A DNA stretch of 64,000 nucleotides from Thalassobius sp047123305. GTDB lineage: Bacteria > Pseudomonadota > Alphaproteobacteria > Rhodobacterales > Rhodobacteraceae. The notes beneath the pieces were generated by a model. The model was given only the letters and a program-made list of their open reading frames with translations, had not been told where the DNA came from and made no database searches. Both the position numbers and the translations under genes were made by a program. The stretch is from assembly GCF_047123305.1 (NCBI RefSeq), contig NZ_CP138918.1, positions 1,922,001 through 1,986,000 of the forward strand, written 5' to 3'. The first letter of the stretch is position 1. Every line of letters begins with the position of its first letter. This document shows, piece after piece, positions 16,756 through 27,469 of this stretch.

Positions 16756-18068
16756 CAGTGTCCCCCCTCATCGCCACGGATCAGCCGTGCGCGCAGCAGG
16801 CCCGACAGCCAATCCATCACCATCACCATCACGATCACCAGCAGGATGTAATAGCTCACCTCTTCCCAGTCTTTCTGTGTGATCATGGCCTGTGTCAGCA
16901 GCAACCCGATGCCACCGCCGGTAATCGCCCCGATGATCGTGGCCGAGCGGGTGTTGCTTTCCAGAAAGTAGAGGACCTGGCTCAGGAACACCGGCACCAC
17001 TTGCGGGATCACCCCGAAGCGGTAGCGTTGCAGCGGTTTTGCACCGGTCGAGCGAATGCCTTCCACCTGTTTGCCGTCGACGTTTTCCAATGTTTCCGAG
17101 AACATCTTGCCGAAGCTGCCGGTGTCGGTGATCAGAATCGCCAGCGCGCCCGTCAGCGGACCGGGGCCAAAGGCGCGGGCCAGCACAATGGTCCAGATCA
17201 GCGCATCGACTCCACGGAAGAAGTCAAACAACCTGCGCATGGCAAAGCGGATCGCTTGCAGCGGGGCAAAGTTCTTGGCCGCCAGAAAGGCCAGTGGCAG
17301 CGCAATCACAGCGGCACCAAAAGTGCCGAGGAAGGCCATCAGGATGGTTTCAAAGATCGCCCAAGCCACCTGACCGTGGTGCCACATCTTGTTGTTCCAG
17401 AACCCGTCCCAGATCGCCCCTGCTTCGCCGTTGCTGGCCAGACGGGCCAGTTCCAAAGGGGATTTGCCGTAATAGGGGCTGTCGAGAGTGAAGAAGAACA
17501 ACTCCCAGCCGGTTTCATATTTGAACACTTCGGCTTTGGTGCGGGTGACGTTCAGCCGGCCTGCCTCGGTGGTGATGGCCAGCCGCGATTTGGAGGTGCT
17601 GGCCCAGTCTGGCACTTTCCCATCGGGGAAGGTTGGCTGCACACCTTTAGCGCGGCTGACCTCTACGTTGATGACGCCATAGCCCGGCACTTCATAGCGG
17701 ATGGTTTCCCCCAGCGTGACCAGATGGCCCGCGCCCAGATCCACCAGGGTCTCTTCGCCCATTGTGACCCATTCAGGGGCCGTGCCCTCCGGATAGGCGC
17801 CTTTGCGTTCGCCCTCAATCGCGATGGCAACATCGCCAGCCCGCATGTCGCGGGTCACGTGGGTTTTGTAGCTGTAGCTGTCCGCTACCAGCGTGCGGGC
17901 GTTCTTCAGGCTGGCCCGTTCTGCCAGTCCGGGCACGTTGAAGGCAAAGAAAACATAGGTCAGATAGGCCAGAATGACCGCAGGAAATGTAAGCGCAATC
18001 AGGCGTTTGCGCGCGATCAGAGCCGTTGCGCGTGGGCGCAGGTCAATAGGGGTTGCAGCGTGGGTCAC
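16755..18068 (-). CDS. phnE: Phosphonate ABC transporter permease PhnE, long form
   Basis: This 437-residue inner-membrane permease is about 150 residues longer than a normal PhnE. The first membrane segment (FPAVILAYLTYVFFAF, near residue 30) is followed by about 150 hydrophilic residues predicted to be periplasmic (residues ~55-205). The usual permease core follows, with a coupling loop (EGIRSTGAKPLQRYRFGVIPQVVP) near residue 350. The gene overlaps the shorter phnE by 4 bases and the hexapeptide gene by 1. Two permeases suggest a heterodimeric channel. Confidence 0.92.
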   Translation of the reverse strand: MTHAATPIDLRPRATALIARKRLIALTFPAVILAYLTYVFFAFNVPGLAERASLKNARTLVADSYSYKTHVTRDMRAGDVAIAIEGERKGAYPEGTAPEWVTMGEETLVDLGAGHLVTLGETIRYEVPGYGVINVEVSRAKGVQPTFPDGKVPDWASTSKSRLAITTEAGRLNVTRTKAEVFKYETGWELFFFTLDSPYYGKSPLELARLASNGEAGAIWDGFWNNKMWHHGQVAWAIFETILMAFLGTFGAAVIALPLAFLAAKNFAPLQAIRFAMRRLFDFFRGVDALIWTIVLARAFGPGPLTGALAILITDTGSFGKMFSETLENVDGKQVEGIRSTGAKPLQRYRFGVIPQVVPVFLSQVLYFLESNTRSATIIGAITGGGIGLLLTQAMITQKDWEEVSYYILLVIVMVMVMDWLSGLLRARLIRGDEGGH

Positions 18069-18943
18069 AGCGTTGCCTCCGATTTGCGATTTCCGTGGGT
18101 CAGGCGCTCACGCAGCGCCGAGGAGATTTGGTCAACAAGCACAATGGTCAGGAACAACAGCAGGAAGATCGCCGCCGCCTCGTCATATTTGCCCTTGCCC
18201 CAGGACATCGCGTTTTTCAGCTCATAGCCAATGCCGCCTGCACCGACGAAGCCAAGGATGGCGGAGGCACGGATGTTGATTTCAAACCGCAGCAGCGCGT
18301 AGCTCAGGTAATTGGGCGACACCTGCGGCATCACCCCCAGCACCATCCGTTGCACCCAGCCCGCGCCAACCGATTGCAGGCCTTCAACAGGTTTCAAAGA
18401 GGCGTTTTCGTTCACCTCGGAAAACAGCTTGCCCAAAGCGCCCGCAGTGTGGAACGCAATGGCGATCATGGCGGGCACCGGCCCGCCACCCAGGACAAAG
18501 ATCAGCACCAGAGCAATCACGATCTCCGGAATGGCCCGCATGATGTCCATCACCCGGCGAAACAGCGGAATGGCCCGCGGCCACAGCGCCAGACCTCGTG
18601 TCGACAGCAGCGACAGCACAATCGCGATCAGCGCCCCAACCAAGGTGGCGGCCCCTGCGATGTTCAGCGTTTCGATCAAAGCGGGCAGGAAACGGGCAAA
18701 ATGGGCCGGAAACTCGGCCAGTTTCTGGGCCGCTTCGCCCAGCACTTCGGCAGGGAAGTCAAACAAACGGTGCAGACCATCGGCAAAGCTGCCCGCGTTT
18801 CGGTCATCAGCCGTGGCAAAGCCTGCCACCATCAGCGCAATGAACAGCACTAGAAAGATACTGTTATACATGCGTTTTCGCCGCGTCAGGGCGAAATAGG
18901 CAGAACGGGTGTCTGGGCAAGTGTCGGTCATGGTAGCAGTCAT
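18065..18943 (-). CDS. phnE: Phosphonate ABC transporter permease PhnE
   Basis: This 292-residue permease of normal length has an N-terminal membrane segment (SIFLVLFIALMVAGFA) and the binding-protein-dependent transport core with the coupling loop KPVEGLQSVGAGWVQRMVLG near residue 200. It works with the long PhnE, the PhnC ATPase and the PhnD binding protein. The start at 18943 has an alternative ATG 12 bases downstream. A stem-loop in the 106-base gap separates it from phnD. Confidence 0.93.
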   Translation of the reverse strand: MTATMTDTCPDTRSAYFALTRRKRMYNSIFLVLFIALMVAGFATADDRNAGSFADGLHRLFDFPAEVLGEAAQKLAEFPAHFARFLPALIETLNIAGAATLVGALIAIVLSLLSTRGLALWPRAIPLFRRVMDIMRAIPEIVIALVLIFVLGGGPVPAMIAIAFHTAGALGKLFSEVNENASLKPVEGLQSVGAGWVQRMVLGVMPQVSPNYLSYALLRFEINIRASAILGFVGAGGIGYELKNAMSWGKGKYDEAAAIFLLLFLTIVLVDQISSALRERLTHGNRKSEATL

Positions 18944-19003
18944 GGCAGGCCAATCCGGGCAGTCAGGGCAGAGGCGCGTGAGGGCAACCTCTGGATATGA
19001 AAA

Positions 19004-19033
19004 GGGCGGACCCCGGCATCCCGGGACCCGCCT
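19004..19033 (-). terminator. Intercistronic hairpin after phnD
   Basis: On the minus strand GGCGGGTCCCGG and CCGGGGTCCGCC pair around a 4-base loop (one bulge or mismatch), followed by CTTTTC. It lies directly after the phnD stop and before phnE. It probably stabilises or partly terminates the message so that more binding protein than permease is made. Confidence 0.65.
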
Positions 19034-19049
19034 TGGGGGACAAGTGAAA

Positions 19050-19964
19050 TCAGTTGGATTTCAGCTTGCGGGCTTCGATGATCACTTCGTAGGCGTCATG
19101 GGTGATCGGCATGAAACCTTTGGCTTCACCTGCGGCCACGCCGTAGAAGCATTCGGCATCCATCGATTCCAGCGAGGCCATCAGACCGGTCATTTTGATC
19201 TTCACGTCCGCGGGCAGGGCCTTGCGCAGAACAACAGGGCCTTCGGGGATCGGCTTGGACTGCCAGATCTGCACCAGATCGTTCATGTCCACCAGGCCGG
19301 CATCCACGGCGCGACGCAGCGCGCCCGAGTTGTAGCCATCTTCCCAGTCACCCAGACCGTCCGCCCAGGTCACACCACCGTCGATGTCGCCGTTGTTCAC
19401 GGCAACAATGGTCTGCTCGTGGCCACCGGTGAATTTCACTTCGCCGAAATAGTCGCCCGAGGTCATGGTGGCACCGGTGGCTTCGGGGATTTCGATCGAA
19501 GGGATCAGGAAGCCCGAGGTCGAGTTCGGATCGCCAAACCCAAAGACCTTGTCTTTCATGTCTTCCAGCTGAGCGATGCCGCTGTCCTTGCGGGCAAAGC
19601 CGATGGAGAAGTAGCCGTAGCCGCCATCGGTGTTCACTTTCACCAGGATCGGCTCTACCGCTTCGGGGTCCGACAGGTAGGTTTTGGCATAGCCCGAGGC
19701 GCCCAGCCAGGCCATGTCGATGGTGCCGCCCAGCAGACCCTGGATCACACCGTTATAGTCGGCAGGGGCGAACAGTTTGGTTTCAACACCCAGCAGCTCT
19801 TCGGTGCGGGCACGCAGGCATTCGTTGTTGTTCAGACGGTCCTGGGCGTTTTCGCCACCCAGAATACCAATGCGGAACTGGTCAATGCCTTCTGCCGACA
19901 CAGGGGCGGCAACAGTTGCAGTCAGGGCGGTGGTTGCCAGTACGGCAGCAATCAGCTTTTTCAT
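19050..19964 (-). CDS. phnD: Phosphonate ABC transporter substrate-binding protein
   Basis: This 304-residue periplasmic protein has a signal peptide (KKLIAAVLATTALTATVAAPVSA). PhnD features include FRIGILGGENAQDRL at the start of the mature part, ADYNGVIQGLLGGTIDMAWLG near residue 70, and GFGDPNSTSGFLIPS near residue 142 (the phosphonate-contacting Ser-Thr-Ser turn). It captures phosphonates for the PhnCEE importer. It follows phnC by about 60 bases and is followed by a strong hairpin. Confidence 0.96.
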   Translation of the reverse strand: MKKLIAAVLATTALTATVAAPVSAEGIDQFRIGILGGENAQDRLNNNECLRARTEELLGVETKLFAPADYNGVIQGLLGGTIDMAWLGASGYAKTYLSDPEAVEPILVKVNTDGGYGYFSIGFARKDSGIAQLEDMKDKVFGFGDPNSTSGFLIPSIEIPEATGATMTSGDYFGEVKFTGGHEQTIVAVNNGDIDGGVTWADGLGDWEDGYNSGALRRAVDAGLVDMNDLVQIWQSKPIPEGPVVLRKALPADVKIKMTGLMASLESMDAECFYGVAAGEAKGFMPITHDAYEVIIEARKLKSN

Positions 19965-20024
19965 CGTTTCTCTCCGGTTTGATGTTGTCCCGAAGCGATC
20001 CCGCTTCAGGATGCTGAAGTCGGT

Positions 20025-20843
20025 TCAGGCGTTGGCTGGCGCAGGCTGCGCTGGCGTGGGCCGTTTCAAAGTGTCCAGGCTGGTGCTGGTTGCCGCTTCC
20101 GAGAAGCTGGCATCGGCGCCATAGATGTCGCGTGCCACTCCGGTAGTCAGCTGATCCGGCGTGCCGTCAAACACCACACGGCCCAGACGCATGCCGATCA
20201 CGCGGTCGCAATACTGCCGCGCGGTGTCCAGCGTGTGCAGGTTGGCGATGACTGTGCGGCCGTCCTCTTCGTGAATGCGGCGCAGCGTGTCCATCACGAC
20301 TTTGGCATTCATCGGGTCGAGCGAGGCAATCGGTTCATCCGCCAGAATGATCCGCGGGTCCTGCATCAGAGCGCGCGCAATGGCGACCCGTTGCTGTTGC
20401 CCACCTGACAGCGCCTCGGCACGTTTGGCGGCATGGGCTTCGATGCCCATACGTTCCAGAATGTCGATGGCGCGGTGAATGTCGGCGCTGGGATAGAGGT
20501 TGAACATTGTCGACAGGGTCGAGCGCCGGTTCAGCGTGCCATGCAGCACGTTGGACACCACATCCATACGCGGCACCAGATTGAACTGCTGGAAAATCAT
20601 CGCACATTGCGACTGCCACTGGCGCATCTCGGCACCCTTTAGCTGCAGCACGTCACGGCCCTCAAACAGCAGGCGCCCTTCGGTGGCGTCGGTCAGCCGG
20701 TTCACCATCCGCAGCAGGGTGGATTTCCCCGCACCGGAGGCCCCAATGATGCCGATCATCATCGGTCGGTCCACCTCTAGGCAGACATTGTCGACAGCGG
20801 TGTTGTTGCCAAAACGTTTGGTCAGCCCTTGGAACGCAAGCAT
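20025..20843 (-). CDS. phnC: Phosphonate ABC transporter ATP-binding protein
   Basis: This 272-residue ATPase energises phosphonate import. Walker A is IIGASGAGKSTLLRM near residue 33, the signature is LSGGQQQRVAIARAL, and Walker B is IILADEPIASLDP. GGGGGA lies 7 bases before the ATG at 20843. It is the first gene of phnCDEE plus the hexapeptide gene; a Pho-box-like direct repeat lies about 66 bases upstream. Confidence 0.95.
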   Translation of the reverse strand: MLAFQGLTKRFGNNTAVDNVCLEVDRPMMIGIIGASGAGKSTLLRMVNRLTDATEGRLLFEGRDVLQLKGAEMRQWQSQCAMIFQQFNLVPRMDVVSNVLHGTLNRRSTLSTMFNLYPSADIHRAIDILERMGIEAHAAKRAEALSGGQQQRVAIARALMQDPRIILADEPIASLDPMNAKVVMDTLRRIHEEDGRTVIANLHTLDTARQYCDRVIGMRLGRVVFDGTPDQLTTGVARDIYGADASFSEAATSTSLDTLKRPTPAQPAPANA

Positions 20844-21163
20844 CTCTATCCCCCAAAATTCTTCTCGGCGGATATGGCCCTGCTCTGCGACGCTAAAACG
20901 ACGGATTCATCAAAGTTTTGCGACAGGGGCGATTGCTGCCCCGCATTTGACTGCTGCAGCGACGCAGACGTATGGAGTGTTGCGCCGCTACACAGATGCT
21001 AAAAAACACGTCGTGATTCCAAAGGACTATTCCTTTGCGCACCAAGCTGTGCCAAGGGTGGCTCGTTGGGGTTGGGTAATTTCCGTTTTCGTTGAAAGAG
21101 CGACTTACCTGCATGCGGGGTGCGACGGCACGCCTGTAACAGAATTATGAGGGGAGGCAGGCA
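20844..21163. other. Divergent promoter region between phnC and the autotransporter gene
   Basis: No gene is supported in these 320 bases. The left half holds the phnC leader with GGGGGA and a Pho-box-like element at 20909-20926. The right half leads to the autotransporter ATG with GGGGAGG about 8 bases upstream. No recognisable RNA gene was seen. Confidence 0.5.
20909..20926 (-). promoter_or_regulatory. Candidate Pho box upstream of phnC
   Basis: On the minus strand the sequence CTGTCGCAAAACTTTGAT follows the CTGTC-N6-CTGTCAT layout: the first half matches 5 of 5, the spacing is 11 bases, and the second half matches about 5 of 7. It lies 66 bases before the phnC start, a sensible position for PhoB activation under phosphate starvation. 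Confidence 0.45.
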
Positions 21164-24100
21164 ATGCTGTCGATTGGGCGCAAGATTGCGGCACTTGGGG
21201 TAACACTTGGCTTTGGCGTTTTGGCGCAGGATGCAGCGGCGCAGGATGCGTTGAGCTTTAGCAAAGGGTTTTCACCAAGCACGGTCGGTGTGAACGCCGG
21301 GTCGGTTCTGACCTATACCATCACCAACCCCGGTGCGACGCCCAATTCTGCAGTGCAATTCACCCACACATTGCCGACGGTGCCCGGCCAGATGACAGTT
21401 GCCTCTGGTGTGCTCAGTAACACCTGTGGCGGCACTGTGACGGCTGCAGCAGGCGACACCTCGCTGTCCTTGACCGGCGGCCTGGTCGGGGCGTTTCAGA
21501 CCTGCACCATCGAGGTTTTGGTTTCCCTGGCCACACCTGGGGTGCATGCCAGCACCACCGGTATTTTGAACTCCTCCGAAGGGACCACAACGCCGGCCAG
21601 CGCGTCGCTTGAGGCAGATTCGGGCCGCTCTTCGCTGACCAAGACGTTTTCTACCAACACACCTGCCCTTAACACGGTGGTGACGCAGACCTATTCTTTC
21701 GACAACACGGCAAATGGCGCTGCGGTGAACTTCATGTCTCTCTCCGAGACGTTCCCTGCTGGTATCACCGTTGCAAGCCCCAGCAATCTGGTTACAGATT
21801 GCTCGGCGTTTGGTTCGCCCACTCTGACGGCCGCAGAAGGCGGTCAAAATTTTGCCATGAGTGGCTATACAGTCGCAGCCGGAAGCACATGCACGGTCAG
21901 CCTGGACCTGCTTGTCGGCACATCGGGGCAAATTGCGCTTGTGTCGGAAAGCGGCTCGTCCTCGGCAGGCGACTTGGGGGCTGCGGTTGGCAATCTGACC
22001 GTCGCCGCTCCGGCTGCAGGCGAGGTGTCGATCTCCAAACTGTTCAGCGGCGACCCGGCGCTGCCTGGTGAGACCGTGACCCTGTCGTTTGCCCTGCGCA
22101 ACCTCAGCCGCACCGAAGCGGCGACCGACATCACCTTCGCGGATGATCTGGATCTGATGCTGAGTGGCACCACCGGTGGCAACTTCCCGTCCGATCCATG
22201 TGGTAGCGGCTCGGCCCTGTCGGGCACTAGCACCGTCACCCTGTCGGGCGGTGCCCTTGCGGCGGGCGCAGAATGCCGTTTTGACATTGACGTTGTGTTG
22301 CCCAGCGTGGCCACTGCTGGTGATTATGACAACATCACTTCGGCAGTGAGCGCCAATATTGGTGGCACACCGGTTGTGGGCACTTCGACTGGCCAGGACA
22401 CCCTGACCGTTTCGGCTGTACCTGCCGTTTTGGCCGCCGGTACTGACCAAAACGATCCTGACCGATCCGGTGACACCGGGCGGAACCATCTCGATCCGCT
22501 ATGCATTGAACAACCCCAACGCGGCAACCACCCTGACCGGCGTTGAGTTTGTTGACAACAACGCCAGGGTTCATGACGCGGCCGGGGCGGAGTTGGATGT
22601 TGGTTTCGCCTCCGTTGCCTTTGCAGGCCAGATTGCTGCCTGCGGCGGCAACTATATCAATACCGCCAACCGCCTATCGCCCAGTCCGGACTTTGCCGCC
22701 CCCGGCATTGACTTCGAGGGGGGCAGCCTTGCCCCGCTGGAGACCTGCGAATTCACCGTGACCTACAACGTCGGGAACAATCTGGCATCGGGTGTCTACC
22801 AGTCGATTGCCGATCCCATTCTGGCCAGCGGCCCAAGTGCACTGACCGGCAATACGGCCGCAGCCAGCTTCAACTACGGGTCCGGCGCGATCGAGCTGGC
22901 CATGACCAAGGTCTTTGCCGAGGATCAGGTGGTCCGTGGCGGCACCACCAACGTGACCTTCCGGCTGCAAAACGGTTGAAACGGCTGCGGCGAGTGACAT
23001 TTCGTTCACCGATCCGCTCGACAGTTTCTTCACTGGCACCACCTACAGTTCCACCGTCAGCGATACCTGTGGCTTTGGCATCAGCGGTGCCTCCACCATT
23101 TCCTTCACCGGCGGTGCGCTGGCGGTGAACAGCAGCTGTGAAACCACCGTGGCCCTCACGATGGGCGGCAGTGGGACTGGATCGGCCACCGCAACCAATA
23201 CCACCAGCGATCTGACCGCTGCGATGGGGGGGCTTGCGGCAGCCGTGCAAACCAATACAGCCGCTAGTGACAGCATTGAGGTGCTGGATGCCCTGCCGGC
23301 GGAGCCTTTGAGCTTTACTCATGAATATCTGACCAACCCGAGTTTCCCCGGTGAAGCAGGGACGCTGCGCTATACAATCGCCAACCCGCATCCGACGGAT
23401 GATGCAACGCTGACCTTTTTCACTCACAGTTTGTCCTCCGTTGTGTCCAGCCTAGCGGCAACCGGACCCGCAACTTTGGACACCTGTGGCGGCACCGCCA
23501 GCGCGGGAAGTTTCCTGACTTACGTCGGGGGCGCGGTCACTGCGGGCACCAGCTGTGTGATCGAAGTTCCGATCTTGATGCCAGCGGGCAGCAGTGATGG
23601 TGTCTACAGCAGTCAAGGTTCATCTCTGGCGTATTCGCGCAGTGGTAGCAGCGATGCGGCTGCGATGGAGACCGCCTCGATTGAAGTCCGCAGCGACTAC
23701 CTGTCTGTAATCAACAGCTTCGACACGCCAACCGTTGCACCGGGAGACGTTGCTCAGCTTCGTTTAACCCTGGGCAATACACATCCCACCTTGGCGGCCA
23801 CGGATCTGGCGATCTCCACCAATGTTGGCGCGATGGCCTTTGGCTCAACCGCAGCAACGGTGGATTCGATTGCCTTCAATGATTGTGGCGGCACGATCAC
23901 GGGCGTTGGCACCGGCACGCTTAGCCTGACCTCGGGCAGCGTGGCCGCTGCTGGAACCTGTGCAATTGTTGTCAATTTCAATGTGCCAGCCGACGCTGGC
24001 TCTGGCAGCGTGAGCAACCTCACGGGCACGGTCAGTGGCACGGTGGGCGGTTTTGCCCTCTCCGGTCCTGCAGCAAGCGCAAATCTGGATGTGTCCACCA

Positions 24101-26979
24101 TTGGCACCACCTTCAGCGCAGGGTTTGATGGCCCGGCGCTGCCCGGAGAGACCGCGGTGCTTAGCTTCACGCTCACCAACCCCAATGCGGCGACAGTGAA
24201 CAGCTTGGCCTTCTCCAGCGATCTGGACGCTGTGTTGTCGGGCCTCAGCGCCTCGGTCCTGCCTGCCACGCCCTGTGGCGCAGGGTCCGCCCTTACCGGC
24301 ACCAGCCTGCTGACCTTCACCGGCGGCGAGTTGGCCGCAGGGGCAAGCTGTAACTTCGACATCACCGTTCAACTGCCGGCCAGTGGCACCCCTGGTGATT
24401 ATGTCAGCACCACATCTGACGTCAGCAGCGGCGGCCAGTTCTCGGCCAGTGGCGCCAGCGCTACGTTGACCGTTTCGCCCCATGTGGATGTGTCGGTTAC
24501 GGCAACAGATGGCCTCACCAGCACGTCGCCCGGTCAGAACGTGGTCTACACCACGGTTGTTGCCAACGCCGGCCCGTCGCTGGATCCGGCGGTGACGCTG
24601 AACGCACCGTTCCCGGCCAATCTGACCTGTACCTTTACCTCGGTCGCAGCCGGGGGCGCCTCTGGCAACACCGCCGCGGGCACCGGCAATCTGGCCGAAA
24701 CCCTGTCAATGCCTTCGGGCAGCTCTGTGACCTATACGTCCAGCTGTCTTGTTGGGCGCGATGCAACAGGTCCGCTGTCCTACACGGCCACGGCCACCCC
24801 CTCGGTCATCGATATCAACACCGGCAATGAAAGCGCCAGTGACACGGACACCGATGTGGTGGCGTTGAGCCTGTCGTTCACCAAGGCCTTCGCTCCAGCG
24901 GCTGTGGACCAAGGTGAGGTCACAACCCTGACGCTGACCATCGACAACACGGCCAACCCGGTGGCCGCCACCGGGTTGAACTTCAGCGACCCACTGACCG
25001 ATGGGGTGACCATTGCGGCCACGTCCAATGTCGTGACCACCTGTACCGGCGGCACATTGACCGCTGCACCTGGGGGCAGCAGCATCAGCTACAGTGGCGG
25101 CACTGTTCTTGGCGGCGCGATCTGTACTGTCAGTGTTGATCTGGTGACCTCCACCAGCGGCACGTTCAATAACGTGACCTCGGCGCTGACCTCGGATTAC
25201 GTGGATGCGACGGCCGCCACGGCCAGCCTGTCGATCGCTTCGGTCCCGCTGAGCCTATCGGCCAGCTACAGCCCCGATACGATCGAGCAGCAGCAGACCT
25301 CGACCCTGACGTTGACGCTGACCAATACCTCACCGGTTGCAGCGACTTCGGTGGCTCTGGGCAACACATTGCCGGATGGGGTTACTCTTGCAGCGACGCC
25401 CAATGCCTCGACAACCTGTACCGGTGGCACTTTGACGGCGACCGCAGGGGCAAGCAGCCTCAGCTACAGCGGCGGCAGCCTTGCTGCATCCGAAGTGTGT
25501 CAGGTTGCTGTCGATGTGACGTCTTCGGCGATCGGCAACTATGTTGATGTGATCGACAGTGCCAGCTCCAGCCTGGGGGCCAGTGCTTCGGTCAGTGCCT
25601 CTTTGACGGTGGAGCCAGCCACAACCGGTCTGGTCACCTTTGTGCAAAACACCGAGGTGGACGGCACCTTTGCCTTCACCTCAGCGGAAGCAGCACTGAC
25701 CTTCAACCTTGTGACTGCGGGCGGCACCGGGACCGTTGGGCCCATTCGCCTGACCCAAGGCAACTACACGGTCACGCAGAGCAATCCGACCGGTGTGGTG
25801 ACCAGTTCAATGGTCTGTAGCGACGGCAACAGCACCGGGGATGTCAACACAGGTGTGATTGCGCTGGCCATTGATCCGCTGGACGATGTGACCTGTACCA
25901 TCTCTGCTGTGTCGTCAGTGCAGAGAACCATCGACACCATCAACCGTTTCCTGACCAAACGGGCGGACCTTTTGCTGTCGACCGAACCCAGTGCCGGTCG
26001 GCGTCTGCAGAGGCTGCAGAGTGGTTTTGGAAATTCCACGCCCACCCGTTTTGCCACGGGGGACCTCCAGTCGTTGCTGCCCTTCTCGGCACAGATTGAC
26101 CAAAGCGCTGGAGCCTACCTGATGAGCACCAGTCTGCACCAGATGCGGAAAGCATCGGCACAGATGTCGCTGGCGCATAGCCCGGGCACCGAAGAGCTGT
26201 TGGTGGATAACAACCGTTTCGACGCCTGGATGGAGGCCGAGTACAAGCAGTTCGATTATGGTGCTGATGGGGAAGGGCATTTTGCTGTGGCCTACTTCGG
26301 CGCGGACTATCTGGTGAACGATGACCTGCTTGTTGGTGCCATCCTGCAGTTCGACAATATGGAGGACCGCTCCAGCGTGAATACCTCCACCGCCAGCGGG
26401 ACAGGCTGGATGTTCGGCCCCTATATGACGGCGCGTCTGGGGCAGAACCTCTACTTCGATGGGCGGATTGCGACGGGCAGCTCCAACAACTCCGTTAGCC
26501 CGTTCAACACCTATGTGGACAGCTTCAACACCCAACGTCTGTTGGCCTCTGCCAGCCTGTCTGGTGAGTTCCAGCAGGGGGCTTGGACCATCCGCCCCAA
26601 CGCCAGCTTCTCTTACATTCAAGAGAAACAGCAGGCCTACACCGACTCTTTGGGCGCATCCGTGCCAGAGCAGACGGTGAAACTGGGTCAGGTGAAGATT
26701 GGTCCAACCTTTACCGGTCAGTTCATGACCGACGGTGGCACAGCCTATGCGCCGTACTTTGGTTTCGATGCGATCTACAATATCGACGAAACCTCCGGGG
26801 TGACGCTGACGTCGGGCGGCAACGCCAATTCGGACAGCTGGCGGGGCCGCGTCCATGGTGGGGTGCGCTTTGTGACCAAAGAAGGCACCGAGCTGAGCTT
26901 CGGCGGTTCCGTTGATGGTCTGGGCCAAAGCGGTGCTTCTGCCTGGGGTGTCAGCTTTGACGTGAACATGCCGTTCTGA
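21164..26979 (+). pseudogene. Giant autotransporter with DUF11-like repeats, two frameshifts
   Basis: A single gene appears to be split over three frames: 21164 to about 22430, about 22430-22975, and 22976-26979. Joined, it would give roughly 1,940 residues. It starts with a signal peptide (residues 1-27, ending VLAQDAAAQ). About eleven repeats of some 130 residues follow, each opening with a lysine/threonine strand, a P-G-x-x turn and a strand ending in ...L.NP, and each containing a conserved Cys pair (TCGGT ... C.I.V). They are related to DUF11-type beta-sandwich domains. A prealbumin/SpaA-like domain (TTGLVTFVQN ..., genomic ~25620-25920), a helical linker (IDTINRFLTKRADLL) and a C-terminal autotransporter beta-barrel ending in Phe (NMPF) complete it. 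The first shift fits one extra T in TTTT at 22428-22431; the second fits one extra G at 22974-22975. Both are in short homopolymers, so sequencing error is possible. GGGGAGG precedes the ATG. Confidence 0.8.
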
Positions 26980-27003
26980 TCCTGCGCCCCGTTTGGCAAC
27001 AAG

Positions 27004-27031
27004 AAAGCCCCCGCATCTGCGGGGGCTTTTT
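27004..27031 (+). terminator. Rho-independent terminator after the autotransporter gene
   Basis: AAAGCCCCCGCA and TGCGGGGGCTTTTT form a GC-rich stem with a tiny loop and a run of five T, 25 bases after the stop codon. The matching A-run on the other side makes it bidirectional, so it can also end the convergent small secreted protein gene. Confidence 0.9.
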
Positions 27032-27058
27032 GCTGGTGGGGGACCAGAAGGGGTGGGG

Positions 27059-27469
27059 TTAGCCACGGCCACTGGTGGGATCCCGGGTTTCACCGCCGGT
27101 GCTGCGGCCCGTATCCCGACCCGTCTCCTGGCCTGTATCGCGACCCGTTTCACGATCATCATCGTCATTCGGCTTGGGATCGGTGGGGCGGCTGTTGGGC
27201 AGCACCAGTTTCGCTTTGAACTTGCCATTGCCGCGGTCAAAGATCTTAATCTGCGCCCCCGGCACCGAGGCGCTGGCTGCATGGTATTCGTCACAGGCAT
27301 TCATGCCCGCTTCGGCGCAGCTTTCGGGGTGGTTTGTCTGGTTACAGGCCGAAACAACGTGGGCGTAGCAGGCCGGCAGCGAGGCACCGGCGTTGCCAGC
27401 CTGAACGGCAGGGGCGGTGGTCAGGGTCAGAACGGTGGCGAAAGCGGTGAAAGCAAAAATACGGGTCAT
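27059..27469 (-). CDS. Small secreted protein with four cysteines and a TG/RD-rich tail
   Basis: This 136-residue protein has a signal peptide (residues 1-24, ending AVQA). A compact domain with four Cys (34, 42, 51, 59) follows, compatible with two disulfides, then a basic strand segment (KIKIFDRGNGKFKAKLVLP-like). A disordered tail starts at about residue 95 with acidic residues (NDDDDRE) and repeats of ETGRDTG/STGG, ending TRDPTSG. I do not recognise the family. The tail motif TRDPT also occurs twice near the N-terminus of the neighbouring subtilase. AAGGAGA lies about 8 bases before the ATG. It lies 150 bases downstream of the subtilase gene on the same strand. Confidence 0.7.
   Translation of the reverse strand: MTRIFAFTAFATVLTLTTAPAVQAGNAGASLPACYAHVVSACNQTNHPESCAEAGMNACDEYHAASASVPGAQIKIFDRGNGKFKAKLVLPNSRPTDPKPNDDDDRETGRDTGQETGRDTGRSTGGETRDPTSGRG
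27080..27165. repeat. Degenerate tandem repeat encoding the ETGRDTG tail
   Basis: Imperfect copies of a roughly 18-24 base unit (cores CGACCCGT and CCTGTATC on the plus strand) encode the Thr-Gly-Arg-Asp-rich tail of the small secreted protein. Such runs expand and contract easily and predict an unstructured linker. Confidence 0.6.
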
